This document shows positions 25,233-34,236 of a stretch of DNA of 50,363 nt, piece after piece. The stretch lies in contig CATLEM010000003.1 of assembly GCA_949916155.1 (NCBI GenBank), forward strand, positions 1 to 50,363, written 5' to 3'. Positions within the stretch are counted from its first letter, which is position 1, and each line of letters begins with the position of its first letter. Below the pieces are notes generated by a model. That model had not been told where the DNA came from, made no database searches, and was given only the letters and a program-made list of their open reading frames with translations. The stretch is from an uncultured Dorea sp. (GTDB taxonomy: Bacteria > Bacillota > Clostridia > Lachnospirales > Lachnospiraceae). The position numbers and the translations under genes were made by a program.

Positions 25233-26965
25233 TCATGAAGGAAAAATTAAAGAAATTATTCGCATATTACAATCCTTATAAGCGGCTGTTTTATAGTGAT
25301 CTGTTTTTTGCCATACTGGGCGCAGCAATAACTTTAGTGATACCGCTCATCATCAGGTATATTACAAATCAGGTAGTTTATTATCGCCCCCAGGAGGCGA
25401 AACGGGCCATAGTTTTACTTGGCCTTGTCCTTGCGGGGCTTATTGTATTAGAGATATTGTGCAATTTTTACATCGCATACTATGGACATATCATGGGTGC
25501 GAAGATGGAAGCTGATATGCGGAAGGATATCTTCGGGCACTATCAGAAGCTGACCTTTGCATTTTATGATAACCAGAAGGTAGGGCATCTCCTTTCAAGG
25601 ATTACAAGCGATCTTTTTGATATCAGCGAGCTTTTGCATCACGGTCCGGAGGACCTTGTGATCTCAGCGATTAAGATCATCGGTTCTTTTGGCATCCTCG
25701 TTACGGTGAATACAAAGCTTGCGATGATCATGTTTGCCTTTATCCCTGTGATGGTAATATTTGCATTTTACTATAATGGAAAGATGAAGACTGCATTTGT
25801 ACATAATAGAGAAAAGATTGCAGATATTAACAGTCAGATCGAGGACAGTCTGGCGGGGATCAGGGTGGTTAAATCTTTCGCTAATGAAGACGAAGAGATG
25901 AAGAAGTTTAAAGCCGGGAATGATAATTTTGTCAATGCAAAAAAGGTCAGCTATAAATACATGGGAATTTATAACTCCGGTCTTGGCGCTATGACGACTC
26001 TTGTGACAGTGGCAGTTATCATTTCGGGAGTAGGGATGATGCTTAACGGAAGTGTTGAGCTTGCGGATCTGGTTACGTTCCTGCTGTATATCAATAATTT
26101 TACAGATCCGGTGAAAAAGCTGGTGTCGTTTACAGAGCAGTTTCAGAATGGGTATTCCGGTTTTGAGAGGTTTCTTGAGATTCTGGCGATCGCGCCGGAT
26201 ATTGCTGATAAGCCTGATGCGGTCAGCCTCAGTGAGGTAAAGGGGGACATCGAGTTTAAAAATGTGTCCTTTCACTATGAGGATACACAGGAACAGGTAC
26301 TGCGTTCGATTAATCTTAAGGTAAAAGCAGGGGAGTATATCGCCCTTGTAGGGCCGTCAGGAGTGGGAAAGACAACGCTGTGCAGTCTGATCCCCAGATT
26401 TTATGAGGTATCGGAAGGGGCAGTGACTATAGATGGGACGGATATCCGGGAGATCAGGCTTGAGAGTCTCAGGAATCATATAGGTATTGTACAGCAGGAC
26501 GTATACCTGTTTGCGGGAACGATCATGGACAATATCCGCTATGGGAAGCCGGATGCCTCTGATGAGGAGGTTGTACGTGCAGCGAAGCGTGCCAATGCCC
26601 ATGAGTTTATCATGAGTTTTCCGGACGGGTATGATACGGATATCGGACAGCGTGGTGTGAAACTCTCCGGAGGTCAAAAGCAGCGGCTATCTATCGCGAG
26701 AGTCTTTCTTAAGAACCCGCCGGTGCTGATCTTTGATGAGGCAACATCAGCTCTTGACAACGAGAGTGAGCAGGTAGTGCAGAAGTCTCTGGAGAGTCTG
26801 GCGAAAGACCGTACGACCTTTGTAATTGCCCACCGGCTCACGACCATCCGCAACGCAGGGAAGATTATTGTGCTGACAGAAGAGGGAATCGCAGAGCAGG
26901 GAACCCACGAAGAACTTCTTCAGAAAAAGGGCCTCTACGAATCGTTGTATCATATGCATTTTTAG
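25229..26965 (+). CDS. ABC exporter half-transporter (permease fused to ATPase)
   Basis: 578 residues. Residues 1-320 hold six transmembrane helices of the type 1 exporter fold; residues 335-578 are the nucleotide-binding domain with Walker [12 protein letters not shown]-loop IVQQDVYLF, signature LSGGQKQRL, Walker [13 protein letters not shown] and switch His in IAHRLT. It belongs to the MsbA/lipid and multidrug exporter group and should act as a homodimer, since no partner gene is nearby. The substrate is not readable. The ATG overlaps the prfA stop; an ATG two codons on is an alternative start. Confidence 0.95.
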   Translation: MIMKEKLKKLFAYYNPYKRLFYSDLFFAILGAAITLVIPLIIRYITNQVVYYRPQEAKRAIVLLGLVLAGLIVLEILCNFYIAYYGHIMGAKMEADMRKDIFGHYQKLTFAFYDNQKVGHLLSRITSDLFDISELLHHGPEDLVISAIKIIGSFGILVTVNTKLAMIMFAFIPVMVIFAFYYNGKMKTAFVHNREKIADINSQIEDSLAGIRVVKSFANEDEEMKKFKAGNDNFVNAKKVSYKYMGIYNSGLGAMTTLVTVAVIISGVGMMLNGSVELADLVTFLLYINNFTDPVKKLVSFTEQFQNGYSGFERFLEILAIAPDIADKPDAVSLSEVKGDIEFKNVSFHYEDTQEQVLRSINLKVKAGEYIALVGPSGVGKTTLCSLIPRFYEVSEGAVTIDGTDIREIRLESLRNHIGIVQQDVYLFAGTIMDNIRYGKPDASDEEVVRAAKRANAHEFIMSFPDGYDTDIGQRGVKLSGGQKQRLSIARVFLKNPPVLIFDEATSALDNESEQVVQKSLESLAKDRTTFVIAHRLTTIRNAGKIIVLTEEGIAEQGTHEELLQKKGLYESLYHMHF

Positions 26966-27001
26966 TCAGTGATAGATATCAGACAGGATAGAAGGGAAAT
27001 C

Positions 27002-27910
27002 ATGGAAGAAATACAGTTTAAGCGGGCAGAGATAGAAGATAAGGAAATCATATCCCGATATTTAAAACACCATACGAGCAGGAGCTGTGAGAGGACATTT
27101 GTCAACGTGTTTTTATGGTCAAGGCAGTATCCGGTGAAATGGGCGGTGATCGAAGGAGCTTTGGTTTTTAAGAGCGAGGACGAGGAGCATGTGTCCTATG
27201 CATTTCCGGCAGGGGATGATGACAGTGTGAAAAAGGCGATCGAGGTCATGAAAAGCTACAGTGAAAAACGAGGCTTTCCATTTACCATGTACAATATCAC
27301 GCCGGATAATTTTTCTAAGCTGGAAAAGTGGTATCCCGGCAGGTTTGAGATAGAGTATGACAGGGACTTTGCGGATTATGTGTATGAAACGGAGAAGCTT
27401 GCCGCATTGCCGGGAAAGAAACTTCACGGGAAGCGCAATCATATCAACAAATTCAAAGCGCTCTATGACGGGCGCTGGAGTTATGAGGCGATGTCAGAAG
27501 ATAATCTGGAGGAATGTTTTCAGATGGCGCTTAAGTGGCGCAATGAGAACGGCTGTGAGGATGACGAGGAGAAGAATGCGGAGATGTGTGTAACGCTTAA
27601 TGCCCTGCGTCTGTTTAAGGAACTTGGACTTGCGGGAGGCGTCCTGAAGATCGATGGTGAGGTTGCAGCCTTTACACTCGGTGAGCCGGTCTGCTCGGAT
27701 ACTTTTGTGGTGCATATAGAAAAGGCGTACGCGGAGATTCAGGGTGCTTATCCGATGATCAACCAGCAGTTTGTAGAGCATGAATGTATGGATTACCAGT
27801 ATATCAACCGGGAGGAGGATACGGGTGCGGAGGGCTTAAGAAAGGCCAAGCTTTCCTACCGACCGGTATTTATGGTTGAAAAAGGCAATGTGAAGGAAAA
27901 GGTTCAGTGA
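27002..27910 (+). CDS. DUF2156 protein, phosphatidylglycerol lysyltransferase C-terminal-like
   Basis: 302 residues from the ATG at 27002 (MEEIQFKRAEIEDKE), preferred because AGAAGGGA lies upstream; a GTG 33 nt earlier is open. It is a soluble, GNAT-like DUF2156 domain: SCERTFVNVFLWSRQY, KKLHGKRNHINKFK (the substrate-loop signature), and an EKAYAEIQGAYPMINQQF motif. Relatives form the catalytic C-terminal domain of MprF aminoacyl-phosphatidylglycerol synthases, but there is no membrane flippase part here, so aminoacyl transfer is only a possibility. Confidence 0.88.
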   Translation: MEEIQFKRAEIEDKEIISRYLKHHTSRSCERTFVNVFLWSRQYPVKWAVIEGALVFKSEDEEHVSYAFPAGDDDSVKKAIEVMKSYSEKRGFPFTMYNITPDNFSKLEKWYPGRFEIEYDRDFADYVYETEKLAALPGKKLHGKRNHINKFKALYDGRWSYEAMSEDNLEECFQMALKWRNENGCEDDEEKNAEMCVTLNALRLFKELGLAGGVLKIDGEVAAFTLGEPVCSDTFVVHIEKAYAEIQGAYPMINQQFVEHECMDYQYINREEDTGAEGLRKAKLSYRPVFMVEKGNVKEKVQ

Positions 27911-27943
27911 ACATCTGTAGACAGTAATGAGAGGAGAACGAAG

Positions 27944-29131
27944 ATGATTGCAGAGAAGATGAAAAATATGGTGGCAAACAGTTCGGCCATCCGTGCAATG
28001 TTTGAAGAAGGAACCCGGCTTGCCGGTATTTACGGAGCGGAGAATGTATTTGATTTCAGTCTGGGAAATCCTAATGTTCCGGCTCCGGAAGCAGTAAAAG
28101 AGGCGGTTTTGGAGCTTCTGGAAGATGAAGATCCGGTTGTGCTCCACGGCTATACCAACAGTAACAGCGGCTATGCAGATGTGCGCGGGGCGGTTGCGGC
28201 GTCTTTAAATGAACGGTTTAACACGAACTTTTCTGTAAAGAATATCATTATGACTGTGGGAGCGGCGGGAGGGCTGAATGTCATCTTAAAATCGCTTATT
28301 AATCCTGGAGATGAGGTGATCGCGTTTGCCCCTTATTTTGGGGAGTACCGCTCTTATACGAATAATTATGACGGTGTATTAGTGGAGATTTCACCGAATA
28401 CGGTAGATTTCCAGCCTAAGCTTGATGAATTTGAGCAGAAGATCACGCCGAAGACAAAGGCGGTGATCGTCAATACACCGAACAATCCGACTGGTGTGGT
28501 GTATTCGGAAGAGACGATAAAGAAGCTGACCGCTGTTATGGAGGCAAAGCAGGAGGAGTACGGCACGGAGATTTTTCTGATCTCCGATGAGCCTTACCGC
28601 GAACTCGTGTATGACGGGGCAGAGGTTCCTTATCTGACCAAATATTATGATAATACGATCGTCGGCTATTCTTACAGCAAATCTCTGTCGCTTCCCGGAG
28701 AGCGTATAGGTTATCTTGTCATTCCGGATGAGGCGGCAGACAGTGAGGAAATCCTTGCGGCGGCAAATGTTGCCACAAGGATATTGGGATTTGTCAATGC
28801 GCCGACTCTTCAGCAGAAGATCGTGGCGAAGTGCCTGAATGAAAAGACGGACATTTCCTACTATGACAGAAACAGGGAGGCACTCTATAATGGCCTTAAA
28901 GAGTGCGGATTTGAGTGTATTAAGCCGGAAGGTGCGTTCTATCTCTTTGTGAAGTCTCCGGCAGCGGACGAGAAAGAATTCTGTGCAGCGGCAAAGAAAT
29001 ACAATATCCTTATCGTTCCGGGAAGTTCCTTTGCGTGTCCGGGATATGTGAGGCTGGCTTACTGTGTGTCCTACGAGACGATTGTTAATTCCCTGCCGAA
29101 ATTTAAGGAGCTTGCGAAGGAGTATTTTTAA
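27944..29131 (+). CDS. PLP-dependent aminotransferase, class I/II
   Basis: 395 residues, with an AGGAGA RBS. Fold-type I landmarks: FDFSLGNPNVPAPEAV, NTPNNPTGVVY, ISDEPYRELVYDG and the PLP lysine in SYSKSLSLPGERIGYL. It is an aspartate/aromatic aminotransferase relative; the exact substrate is not readable. It lies 14 nt before a second aminotransferase gene. An aromatic role would fit the DAHP synthase and indolepyruvate oxidoreductase genes further on, but this is a weak inference. Confidence 0.92.
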   Translation: MIAEKMKNMVANSSAIRAMFEEGTRLAGIYGAENVFDFSLGNPNVPAPEAVKEAVLELLEDEDPVVLHGYTNSNSGYADVRGAVAASLNERFNTNFSVKNIIMTVGAAGGLNVILKSLINPGDEVIAFAPYFGEYRSYTNNYDGVLVEISPNTVDFQPKLDEFEQKITPKTKAVIVNTPNNPTGVVYSEETIKKLTAVMEAKQEEYGTEIFLISDEPYRELVYDGAEVPYLTKYYDNTIVGYSYSKSLSLPGERIGYLVIPDEAADSEEILAAANVATRILGFVNAPTLQQKIVAKCLNEKTDISYYDRNREALYNGLKECGFECIKPEGAFYLFVKSPAADEKEFCAAAKKYNILIVPGSSFACPGYVRLAYCVSYETIVNSLPKFKELAKEYF

Positions 29132-29145
29132 AGGAGTATGTTAAA

Positions 29146-30222
29146 TTGAAAGAATTTGAGAAAAATATCCGTAAGGTAGAGCCCTATGTTCCGGGCGAAC
29201 AGCCTCAGCAGAAAGTGATAAAGCTGAATACCAACGAGAACCCGTATCCCCCGGCTCCGGGAGTGAAAAGGATGCTTAAAGAGATGGAGGCAGACAGGAT
29301 GAGGCTGTATCCGGATCCGACAGCAGGAGAGCTGGTAAAAACCCTGGCAGATTATTATATGGTGGATGAGGATCAGGTGTTTGTCGGGGTTGGTTCTGAT
29401 GATGTACTGTCTATGTGTTTTCTTACATTTTTCAACTCAGAAAAGCCTGTGCTTTTTCCGGACATTACATACTCCTTTTACAAAGTATGGGCGGGTCTGT
29501 ACCGGATTCCCTATGAGCTGTGCAGGCTGGATGGAGATTTCCGTATTGTGAAGGAGGACTACCGTAGAGATAACGGCGGAATCATCTTTCCGAACCCGAA
29601 CGCGCCTACAGGACTTTATATGGAACTTAAGGATGTGGAAGATATTATCGATCACAACAGGGATGTGATTGTGATCGTAGATGAGGCATATATTGATTTT
29701 GCGGGAAAGTCTGCTCTGGAGCTGATTCCAAAGTATGACAATCTGATCGTTGTCCAGACCTTTTCCAAAGCGCGGTCGATGGCGGGAATGAGGATCGGAT
29801 ACGCCATCAGCAATTCTCGTCTGATCAGATACCTGAATGATGCGAAATATTCCTTCAATTCATATACCATGAATCAGGCGGCTCTTATGTGCGGACCGGA
29901 AGCGGTCAGGGACAAGGCGTACTTTGAGGAAGGGATCCGCAAGATCATCAGGACAAGAGAGTGGGCCAAAAAGGAACTTCAAAGGCTTGGTTTTTCCTGC
30001 CTGGATTCAAAAGCCAACTTTATCTTTGCCGCACATCCAAAGCACGATGCAAAGGAGATATTCGAAGCATTGAAAAGCGAAGGAATCTATGTGCGTTACT
30101 GGGGCAGTGAGCGGATCGAACAGTATATGCGTATTACAGTCGGCACGAAGGAGGAGATGACGGTCCTTTTGGAGTTTTTGGAAAAATATCTGACTGCGGC
30201 GGAAGAATCTGCAAAGAGTTAA
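29146..30222 (+). CDS. hisC: Histidinol-phosphate aminotransferase family protein
   Basis: 358 residues from a TTG at 29146, with AAAGGAG about 9 nt upstream. HisC landmarks: KLNTNENPYPPAPGV, DPTAGELVKTLAD, NPNAPTGLYM, VDEAYIDFAG, and the PLP Lys in TFSKARSMAGMRIGYA. HisC converts imidazole-acetol phosphate to histidinol phosphate; homologues also act on aromatic amino acids. No other histidine genes are present here, so the in vivo substrate is open. Confidence 0.85.
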   Translation: MKEFEKNIRKVEPYVPGEQPQQKVIKLNTNENPYPPAPGVKRMLKEMEADRMRLYPDPTAGELVKTLADYYMVDEDQVFVGVGSDDVLSMCFLTFFNSEKPVLFPDITYSFYKVWAGLYRIPYELCRLDGDFRIVKEDYRRDNGGIIFPNPNAPTGLYMELKDVEDIIDHNRDVIVIVDEAYIDFAGKSALELIPKYDNLIVVQTFSKARSMAGMRIGYAISNSRLIRYLNDAKYSFNSYTMNQAALMCGPEAVRDKAYFEEGIRKIIRTREWAKKELQRLGFSCLDSKANFIFAAHPKHDAKEIFEALKSEGIYVRYWGSERIEQYMRITVGTKEEMTVLLEFLEKYLTAAEESAKS

Positions 30223-30243
30223 AAAAATATAAGGGAGTATGCT

Positions 30244-30756
30244 ATGACAGAGACATTGATTCAGGGAATTATTGACGCACTGGGAGGCAGTGTGGGAAAA
30301 GAAGTGATCGTATTTATTATCTCCATGATCCCGATCCTGGAACTTCGGGGCGCGCTTTTGGTGGCCGGGCCGCTTCTGGGGGTTCCGGTGACGTCGGCGG
30401 TGCCGATAAGCATTATCGGTAATATCATTCCCGTGCCTTTTATCCTTCTTTTGATCACACCGGTATTCCGGTGGATGAAAGGAATGAAGATTTTCCGGCC
30501 TATGGTTGAAAAATTAGAGAGCAAGGCTATGAGTAAGAGCGATAAGATTGAAAAATATGACTTCTGGGGCCTGGTACTTTTTGTCGGTATCCCGCTCCCG
30601 GGAACAGGAGCGTGGACGGGGTCGCTTATAGCAGCGCTTCTTGGAATAAAATTTAAGAAGGCATTTCCGGCGGTTATCTTAGGCATATGTATGGCAACAG
30701 TGATCATGTGCTTTATCTCTTATGTACTTTTAGGCGGGGTTAATCTGCTCGGTTAG
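30244..30756 (+). CDS. Small multidrug export protein family (COG2426)
   Basis: 170 residues with about four to five membrane helices. The conserved motifs are SMIPILELRGALLVAGPLLG near the N-terminus and GIPLPGTGAWTGSLIAALLG in the second half, typical of the PF06695 family. The name comes from an old, weakly supported drug-export link; DedA-like topology suggests lipid or small-molecule movement. It follows hisC by 21 nt with RBS AAGGGAG and ends directly before the promoter of the sugar kinase gene. Confidence 0.88.
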   Translation: MTETLIQGIIDALGGSVGKEVIVFIISMIPILELRGALLVAGPLLGVPVTSAVPISIIGNIIPVPFILLLITPVFRWMKGMKIFRPMVEKLESKAMSKSDKIEKYDFWGLVLFVGIPLPGTGAWTGSLIAALLGIKFKKAFPAVILGICMATVIMCFISYVLLGGVNLLG

Positions 30757-30757
30757 C

Positions 30758-30786
30758 TTTACACACAAACCATTTATTGATATAAT
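30758..30786 (+). promoter_or_regulatory. Promoter of the PfkB kinase and DAHP synthase genes
   Basis: TTTACA (30758-30763), 17-nt spacer, TATAAT (30781-30786), with TG one base before the -10. A strong RBS (AAGGAAGGAG) follows near 30810-30820. Confidence 0.8.
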
Positions 30787-30828
30787 ATTGACAATAAATA
30801 TTGATCTTGAAGGAAGGAGATTTTTAAG

Positions 30829-31797
30829 ATGGATAAGTTATATGATGTAACAGCAATGGGTGAACTTCTGATTGATTTTGCCATGAACGGACAGAGCGAG
30901 CAGGGTAATAATCTGTTTGAAGCATGTCCGGGAGGAGCCCCCTGCAATGTACTTGCCATGTTGAATAAGCTAGGCAGAAAGACCGCTTTTATTGGTAAAG
31001 TAGGAGAGGATCAGTTCGGGAGACTTCTGAAGGATACTATCTCTGAGGCAGGGATCAACGCAGAAGGCCTCTGCATGGATAAGGAGGTTCCGACGACACT
31101 TGCATTCGTACATACGTTTCCGGATGGGGACAGGGAGTTCTCATTTTACCGCAAACCTGGTGCAGATATGATGCTTGGTGCAGACGAAGTGAATTATGAT
31201 ATTATCCGCAGTTCTAAAGTATTTCATTTCGGCACGCTCTCAATGACAGATGAGCCTGCGCTGAGTGCGACAAAGAAGGCGCTTGAGGCGGCGAAGGAGG
31301 CAGGATGTCTGATCACTTTTGATCCTAATCTGCGCCCTCCGCTCTGGAGATCACTGGACGATGCGAAAAAACAGATGGAGTATGGTTTTCAGTATTGTGA
31401 TGTGCTGAAGATATCAGATAACGAGATCCAGTTCGTATCCGGCATGGAAGATTATGATGACGGCATCCGTTATCTTCAGGAAAAGTATCATATCCCGCTC
31501 ATCTTCCTGACGATGGGAAAAGACGGAAGCCGCGCATATTATAAAGATATGAAAGTAGAGCAGGCCGGATTTACCGTTAAAGCCATTGAGACTACCGGCG
31601 CGGGGGATACTTTCTGCGGCTGTTCGATTCACGGCGTGTTAAAATACGGCTTGGAAAACCTTGATGAGGAGAAGCTTAAAGATGTACTCCGGTATGCCAA
31701 CGCAGGAGCAGCCCTGATCACCCTCAAAAAGGGTGCGATCCGCTCTATGCCGGAGCCGGAGCAGATTGATGAGATGATTGAAAAGCAGGGAGAATAA
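30829..31797 (+). CDS. PfkB-family carbohydrate kinase, probable fructokinase
   Basis: 322 residues. Ribokinase-fold landmarks: AMGELLIDF at the start, the substrate loop CPGGAPCNVLAMLNKLG, and the C-terminal anion hole and catalytic Asp in ETTGAGDTFCGCSI. These favour fructokinase (ScrK-like), which makes fructose-6-phosphate with ATP, over ribokinase or adenosine kinase. It is the first gene after a strong promoter; DAHP synthase follows after 6 nt. A phosphorylated-sugar supply for aromatic synthesis is possible but not shown. Confidence 0.9.
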   Translation: MDKLYDVTAMGELLIDFAMNGQSEQGNNLFEACPGGAPCNVLAMLNKLGRKTAFIGKVGEDQFGRLLKDTISEAGINAEGLCMDKEVPTTLAFVHTFPDGDREFSFYRKPGADMMLGADEVNYDIIRSSKVFHFGTLSMTDEPALSATKKALEAAKEAGCLITFDPNLRPPLWRSLDDAKKQMEYGFQYCDVLKISDNEIQFVSGMEDYDDGIRYLQEKYHIPLIFLTMGKDGSRAYYKDMKVEQAGFTVKAIETTGAGDTFCGCSIHGVLKYGLENLDEEKLKDVLRYANAGAALITLKKGAIRSMPEPEQIDEMIEKQGE

Positions 31798-31803
31798 AAA
31801 GAA

Positions 31804-32835
31804 ATGGCGATGAGAGTCAACAATACACTTCCGTCACCCGGAGAGCTTAAGAGCGAGTATCCGCTGTCGGACAATCTTACGGCGATGAAATCTCGGCGGG
31901 ATCAGGAGATACGGGATGTGTTCACAGGAAAGTCGGATAAGTTTCTGGTGATCATCGGGCCTTGTTCTGCGGACAATGAGGAGGCAGTCTGTGAGTATGT
32001 GAACCGGTTGTCCAGGATTAATGAAGAAGTGTCGGACAGGCTGATACTGATTCCCAGAATCTATACAAACAAGCCGAGGACTACCGGAGAGGGATATAAA
32101 GGGATGCTTCATCAGCCTGACCCGGATAAAGCTCCGGATCTTTATGCAGGGATCCTTGCTATCCGGAAGATGCATCTCAGGGCTATGGAAGAGAGCGGAC
32201 TCACGGCGGCAGATGAGATGCTGTATCCAGAGAACAGAAGTTATCTGGACGATATCCTTTCTTACGAAGCCATCGGAGCGAGATCTGTGGAGAACCAGCA
32301 GCATAGGCTGACTGCAAGCGGAATGGATATTCCTGTGGGAATGAAGAACCCGACCAGCGGAGATCTGTCTGTTATGCTTAATTCTGTAGTTGCGGCCCAG
32401 ATGGGACACCGGTTTATCTACCGGGGAATGGATGTGACGACAGATGGCAATGAATATGCCCACGTCATACTGCGGGGCGGTGTAGATAAATATGGGACCT
32501 GCATCCCCAACTATCATTATGAAGACTGTATAAGACTTCTTAAGCTGTATGAAAAGAAAGAGTTAAAGTATCCGGCGGCGGTCATAGATGCCAATCACTC
32601 CAATTCCAATAAAAATTATAAGGAACAGCTGAGGATCGTCAGCGAGGTACTGCACAGCAGGAGGCATTGCAGCAGTGTAAGGTCACTGGTAAAGGGAGTT
32701 ATGGTAGAAAGTTATCTGAAAGAGGGAAGACAGGATATCTGTGAGCATATGGAATACGGGAAGTCTATCACGGATCCGTGTCTTGGCTGGGAGGATACGG
32801 AGAAACTAATTAAAAAGATTGCAGAGGAATGTTAA
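31804..32835 (+). CDS. aroF: 3-deoxy-7-phosphoheptulonate synthase, class I (AroF/G/H type)
   Basis: 343 residues. It condenses PEP and erythrose-4-phosphate in the first step of the shikimate pathway. Motifs: VIIGPCSADNE, RIYTNKPRTTGEGYKG, ARSVENQQHRLTASG, MKNPTSGDL, HVILRGG, DANHSNSNK and a C-terminal GVMVESYLKEG. The metal ligands (Cys in GPCS, His in DANHSNS, a Glu and an Asp) are visible. The missing-His form RSVENQQHR is a known variant of the canonical RTTESQ/HR. No leader peptide for attenuation is seen; it follows the PfkB gene directly. Confidence 0.94.
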   Translation: MAMRVNNTLPSPGELKSEYPLSDNLTAMKSRRDQEIRDVFTGKSDKFLVIIGPCSADNEEAVCEYVNRLSRINEEVSDRLILIPRIYTNKPRTTGEGYKGMLHQPDPDKAPDLYAGILAIRKMHLRAMEESGLTAADEMLYPENRSYLDDILSYEAIGARSVENQQHRLTASGMDIPVGMKNPTSGDLSVMLNSVVAAQMGHRFIYRGMDVTTDGNEYAHVILRGGVDKYGTCIPNYHYEDCIRLLKLYEKKELKYPAAVIDANHSNSNKNYKEQLRIVSEVLHSRRHCSSVRSLVKGVMVESYLKEGRQDICEHMEYGKSITDPCLGWEDTEKLIKKIAEEC

Positions 32836-32866
32836 AAGTCAGGCCGCGGATGCGTTGCATGGGAAG

Positions 32867-33220
32867 CTATTGCGGATTTTTGTGATTAATATCAAATTCT
32901 TCAAGCAGGTGGATATGCGCGGTCACCAGTTCACGGGAAGCAGACGGAAGCTTTCTGTAACTGGTGATCAGCTGCATTTCTTTCTCTGACAGGGAGACGC
33001 ATTGGGAGTTATCCATACTTATTACATTGTCTTTAACCAGATAGTCGACGGTAACATGGAAAAGATCGGCAAGTGCAGCCAGATCTTCATGGGAAGGCTG
33101 ACGGTTCTTTTTCTCATAACCTGCAATAGTGGAACGTGCAACATTAAGACGCAGCGCAACTTCCTTCTGTGTCATTTTGTTTTCGGTTCGGAGTGTTTTC
33201 AATTTATCTGAAAAAGACAT
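32867..33220 (-). CDS. XRE-family helix-turn-helix regulator
   Basis: 117 residues from the ATG at 33220 (MSFSDKLKTLRTENKM), with AGAGGA upstream; an in-frame ATG 42 nt earlier lacks an RBS. The HTH occupies residues 5-60: KMTQKEVALRLNVARSTIAGYE, then PSHEDLAALADLFHVTVDYLV. The C-terminal half (LSEKEMQLITSYRKLPSASRELV) may be a dimerisation helix. It is divergent from a 77-residue plus-strand gene, and may control it and itself. Confidence 0.92.
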   Translation of the reverse strand: MSFSDKLKTLRTENKMTQKEVALRLNVARSTIAGYEKKNRQPSHEDLAALADLFHVTVDYLVKDNVISMDNSQCVSLSEKEMQLITSYRKLPSASRELVTAHIHLLEEFDINHKNPQ

Positions 33221-33254
33221 AAGCAATCCTCTTTCCATAGCATGATGGTTACAT

Positions 33255-33300
33255 TTTATCAATTGTTGCGGTAAAGAACATATGATGTGCCGTTTATCAA
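33255..33300. promoter_or_regulatory. Candidate operator pair between XRE gene and 33368 gene
   Basis: Two direct copies of TTTATCAA (33255-33262 and 33293-33300), the second flanked by the AACAT-g-ATGTT palindrome (33299-33309). No clear -10/-35 pairs were found in the gap 33221-33367. Confidence 0.35.
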
Positions 33301-33367
33301 CATGATGTTAACAGTATGCTTCGATAAGGAACAAAAATACAGAAATAACAAAGGAAAATGAGGCGTA

Positions 33368-33601
33368 ATGAGACAGGAAAGATTTAAAATGGAGAGAGAA
33401 GGCCTTGTAAAGGAAGGCCAGGAGGTGGAGATCAGCGAAAGAAGTGCCGTGACCGGACAGTATACTTATCTTGTGGAACCGTCTGTGGCGATGTCGGGTA
33501 TTTACCGGACAGGCGAAAGGATCATGGCAAGAAAAGGAGTCATAAAGAAGATCGAGAAGACAGAGAAAGGTTTTTATCTCCTTGTGGAGATGAAAGATTA
33601 A
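33368..33601 (+). CDS. Small unrecognised protein
   Basis: 77 residues (MRQERFKMEREGLVKEGQEVE start), charged, with no membrane segment and no Cys. A beta-rich pattern (GQYTYLVEPSVAMSGIYRTGERI and GFYLLVEMKD) suggests a small barrel-like fold. I do not recognise a family. GAGG lies upstream. It is divergent from the XRE regulator and followed 97 nt later by another unrecognised gene with its own promoter. Confidence 0.6.
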   Translation: MRQERFKMEREGLVKEGQEVEISERSAVTGQYTYLVEPSVAMSGIYRTGERIMARKGVIKKIEKTEKGFYLLVEMKD

Positions 33602-33630
33602 GTTCTTTGCAGCGGCTTTTCTAACACCCG

Positions 33631-33659
33631 TTGACACAGCTCTGAAAAGCAAATATAAT
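33631..33659 (+). promoter_or_regulatory. Consensus sigma-A promoter
   Basis: TTGACA (33631-33636), 17-nt spacer, TATAAT (33654-33659), upstream of the membrane protein gene at 33699. This is the only full-consensus promoter in the window with optimal spacing in plus orientation. Confidence 0.88.
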
Positions 33660-33698
33660 TTAAGAGAGCAGTAAAAATATGAGGGGACAAATGAGCCT

Positions 33699-34157
33699 AT
33701 GATAATTGCTAAGAATGATGAAAACAAAAGAAGTACGCTGTGGAAAGCGGCAACTCTCGTATCATCGGTGCTGATCGTACTGATAGCGGTATATCTGCTG
33801 ACAAAGCTGTTTACGTCGAATCCGCTGGAAGGAAGCTGGGAGGACGAGGACGGAAGCTTTCGTCTGACTATCAAAAAAAATGATACGGTCATTGTGACGG
33901 TATCAGAGCTTTCCGATGACGGTGCAGACGTGATGATGCATTACGTGCTGGACCGGAAAGAGAAGACAATCTCTATCCATCCGGATGACGGAGAGCTTTT
34001 AAAGCTTTCCCAGGAGTCAGACGGTCAGTACACGAAGGAAGACATCTTAAGGCTGGCAGATCCGGTCATCACGACTTTTAACTACAGTGTGGACAAAAGC
34101 TGCCTTACGCTGACAGAACGTGAATATGGAGAACAGATGGAATTCTTGAAAAAGTAA
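33699..34157 (+). CDS. Single-pass membrane protein with unrecognised outer domain
   Basis: 152 residues from the ATG at 33699, with GAGGGG about 12 nt upstream. One transmembrane helix (residues 15-33, AATLVSSVLIVLIAVYLL) is followed by an extracytoplasmic domain of about 110 residues beginning NPLEGSWEDEDGSFRLTI, a lipocalin-like beta start seen in DUF5640-type proteins. It has no lipobox. It has a perfect-consensus promoter and ends in a terminator-like hairpin, so it is probably a highly expressed single-gene unit. Function unknown. Confidence 0.72.
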   Translation: MIIAKNDENKRSTLWKAATLVSSVLIVLIAVYLLTKLFTSNPLEGSWEDEDGSFRLTIKKNDTVIVTVSELSDDGADVMMHYVLDRKEKTISIHPDDGELLKLSQESDGQYTKEDILRLADPVITTFNYSVDKSCLTLTEREYGEQMEFLKK

Positions 34158-34170
34158 CATTGACAGATAT

Positions 34171-34220
34171 CCCTCTATTTGTCATCGGCGGGAGCGGTGG
34201 TATAATAGAGGGTATTTTTT
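34171..34220 (+). promoter_or_regulatory. Terminator hairpin overlapping the ispG promoter
   Basis: CCCTCTATT (34171-34179) pairs with AATAGAGGG (34204-34212) and is followed by TATTTTTT, a terminator for the upstream gene. The same DNA holds TTTGTC (34178-34183), a 17-nt spacer and an extended -10 TGGTATAAT (TATAAT 34201-34206), so the ispG promoter lies inside the hairpin. Confidence 0.6.
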
Positions 34221-34236
34221 ATGGAGGTGTGTTTGG

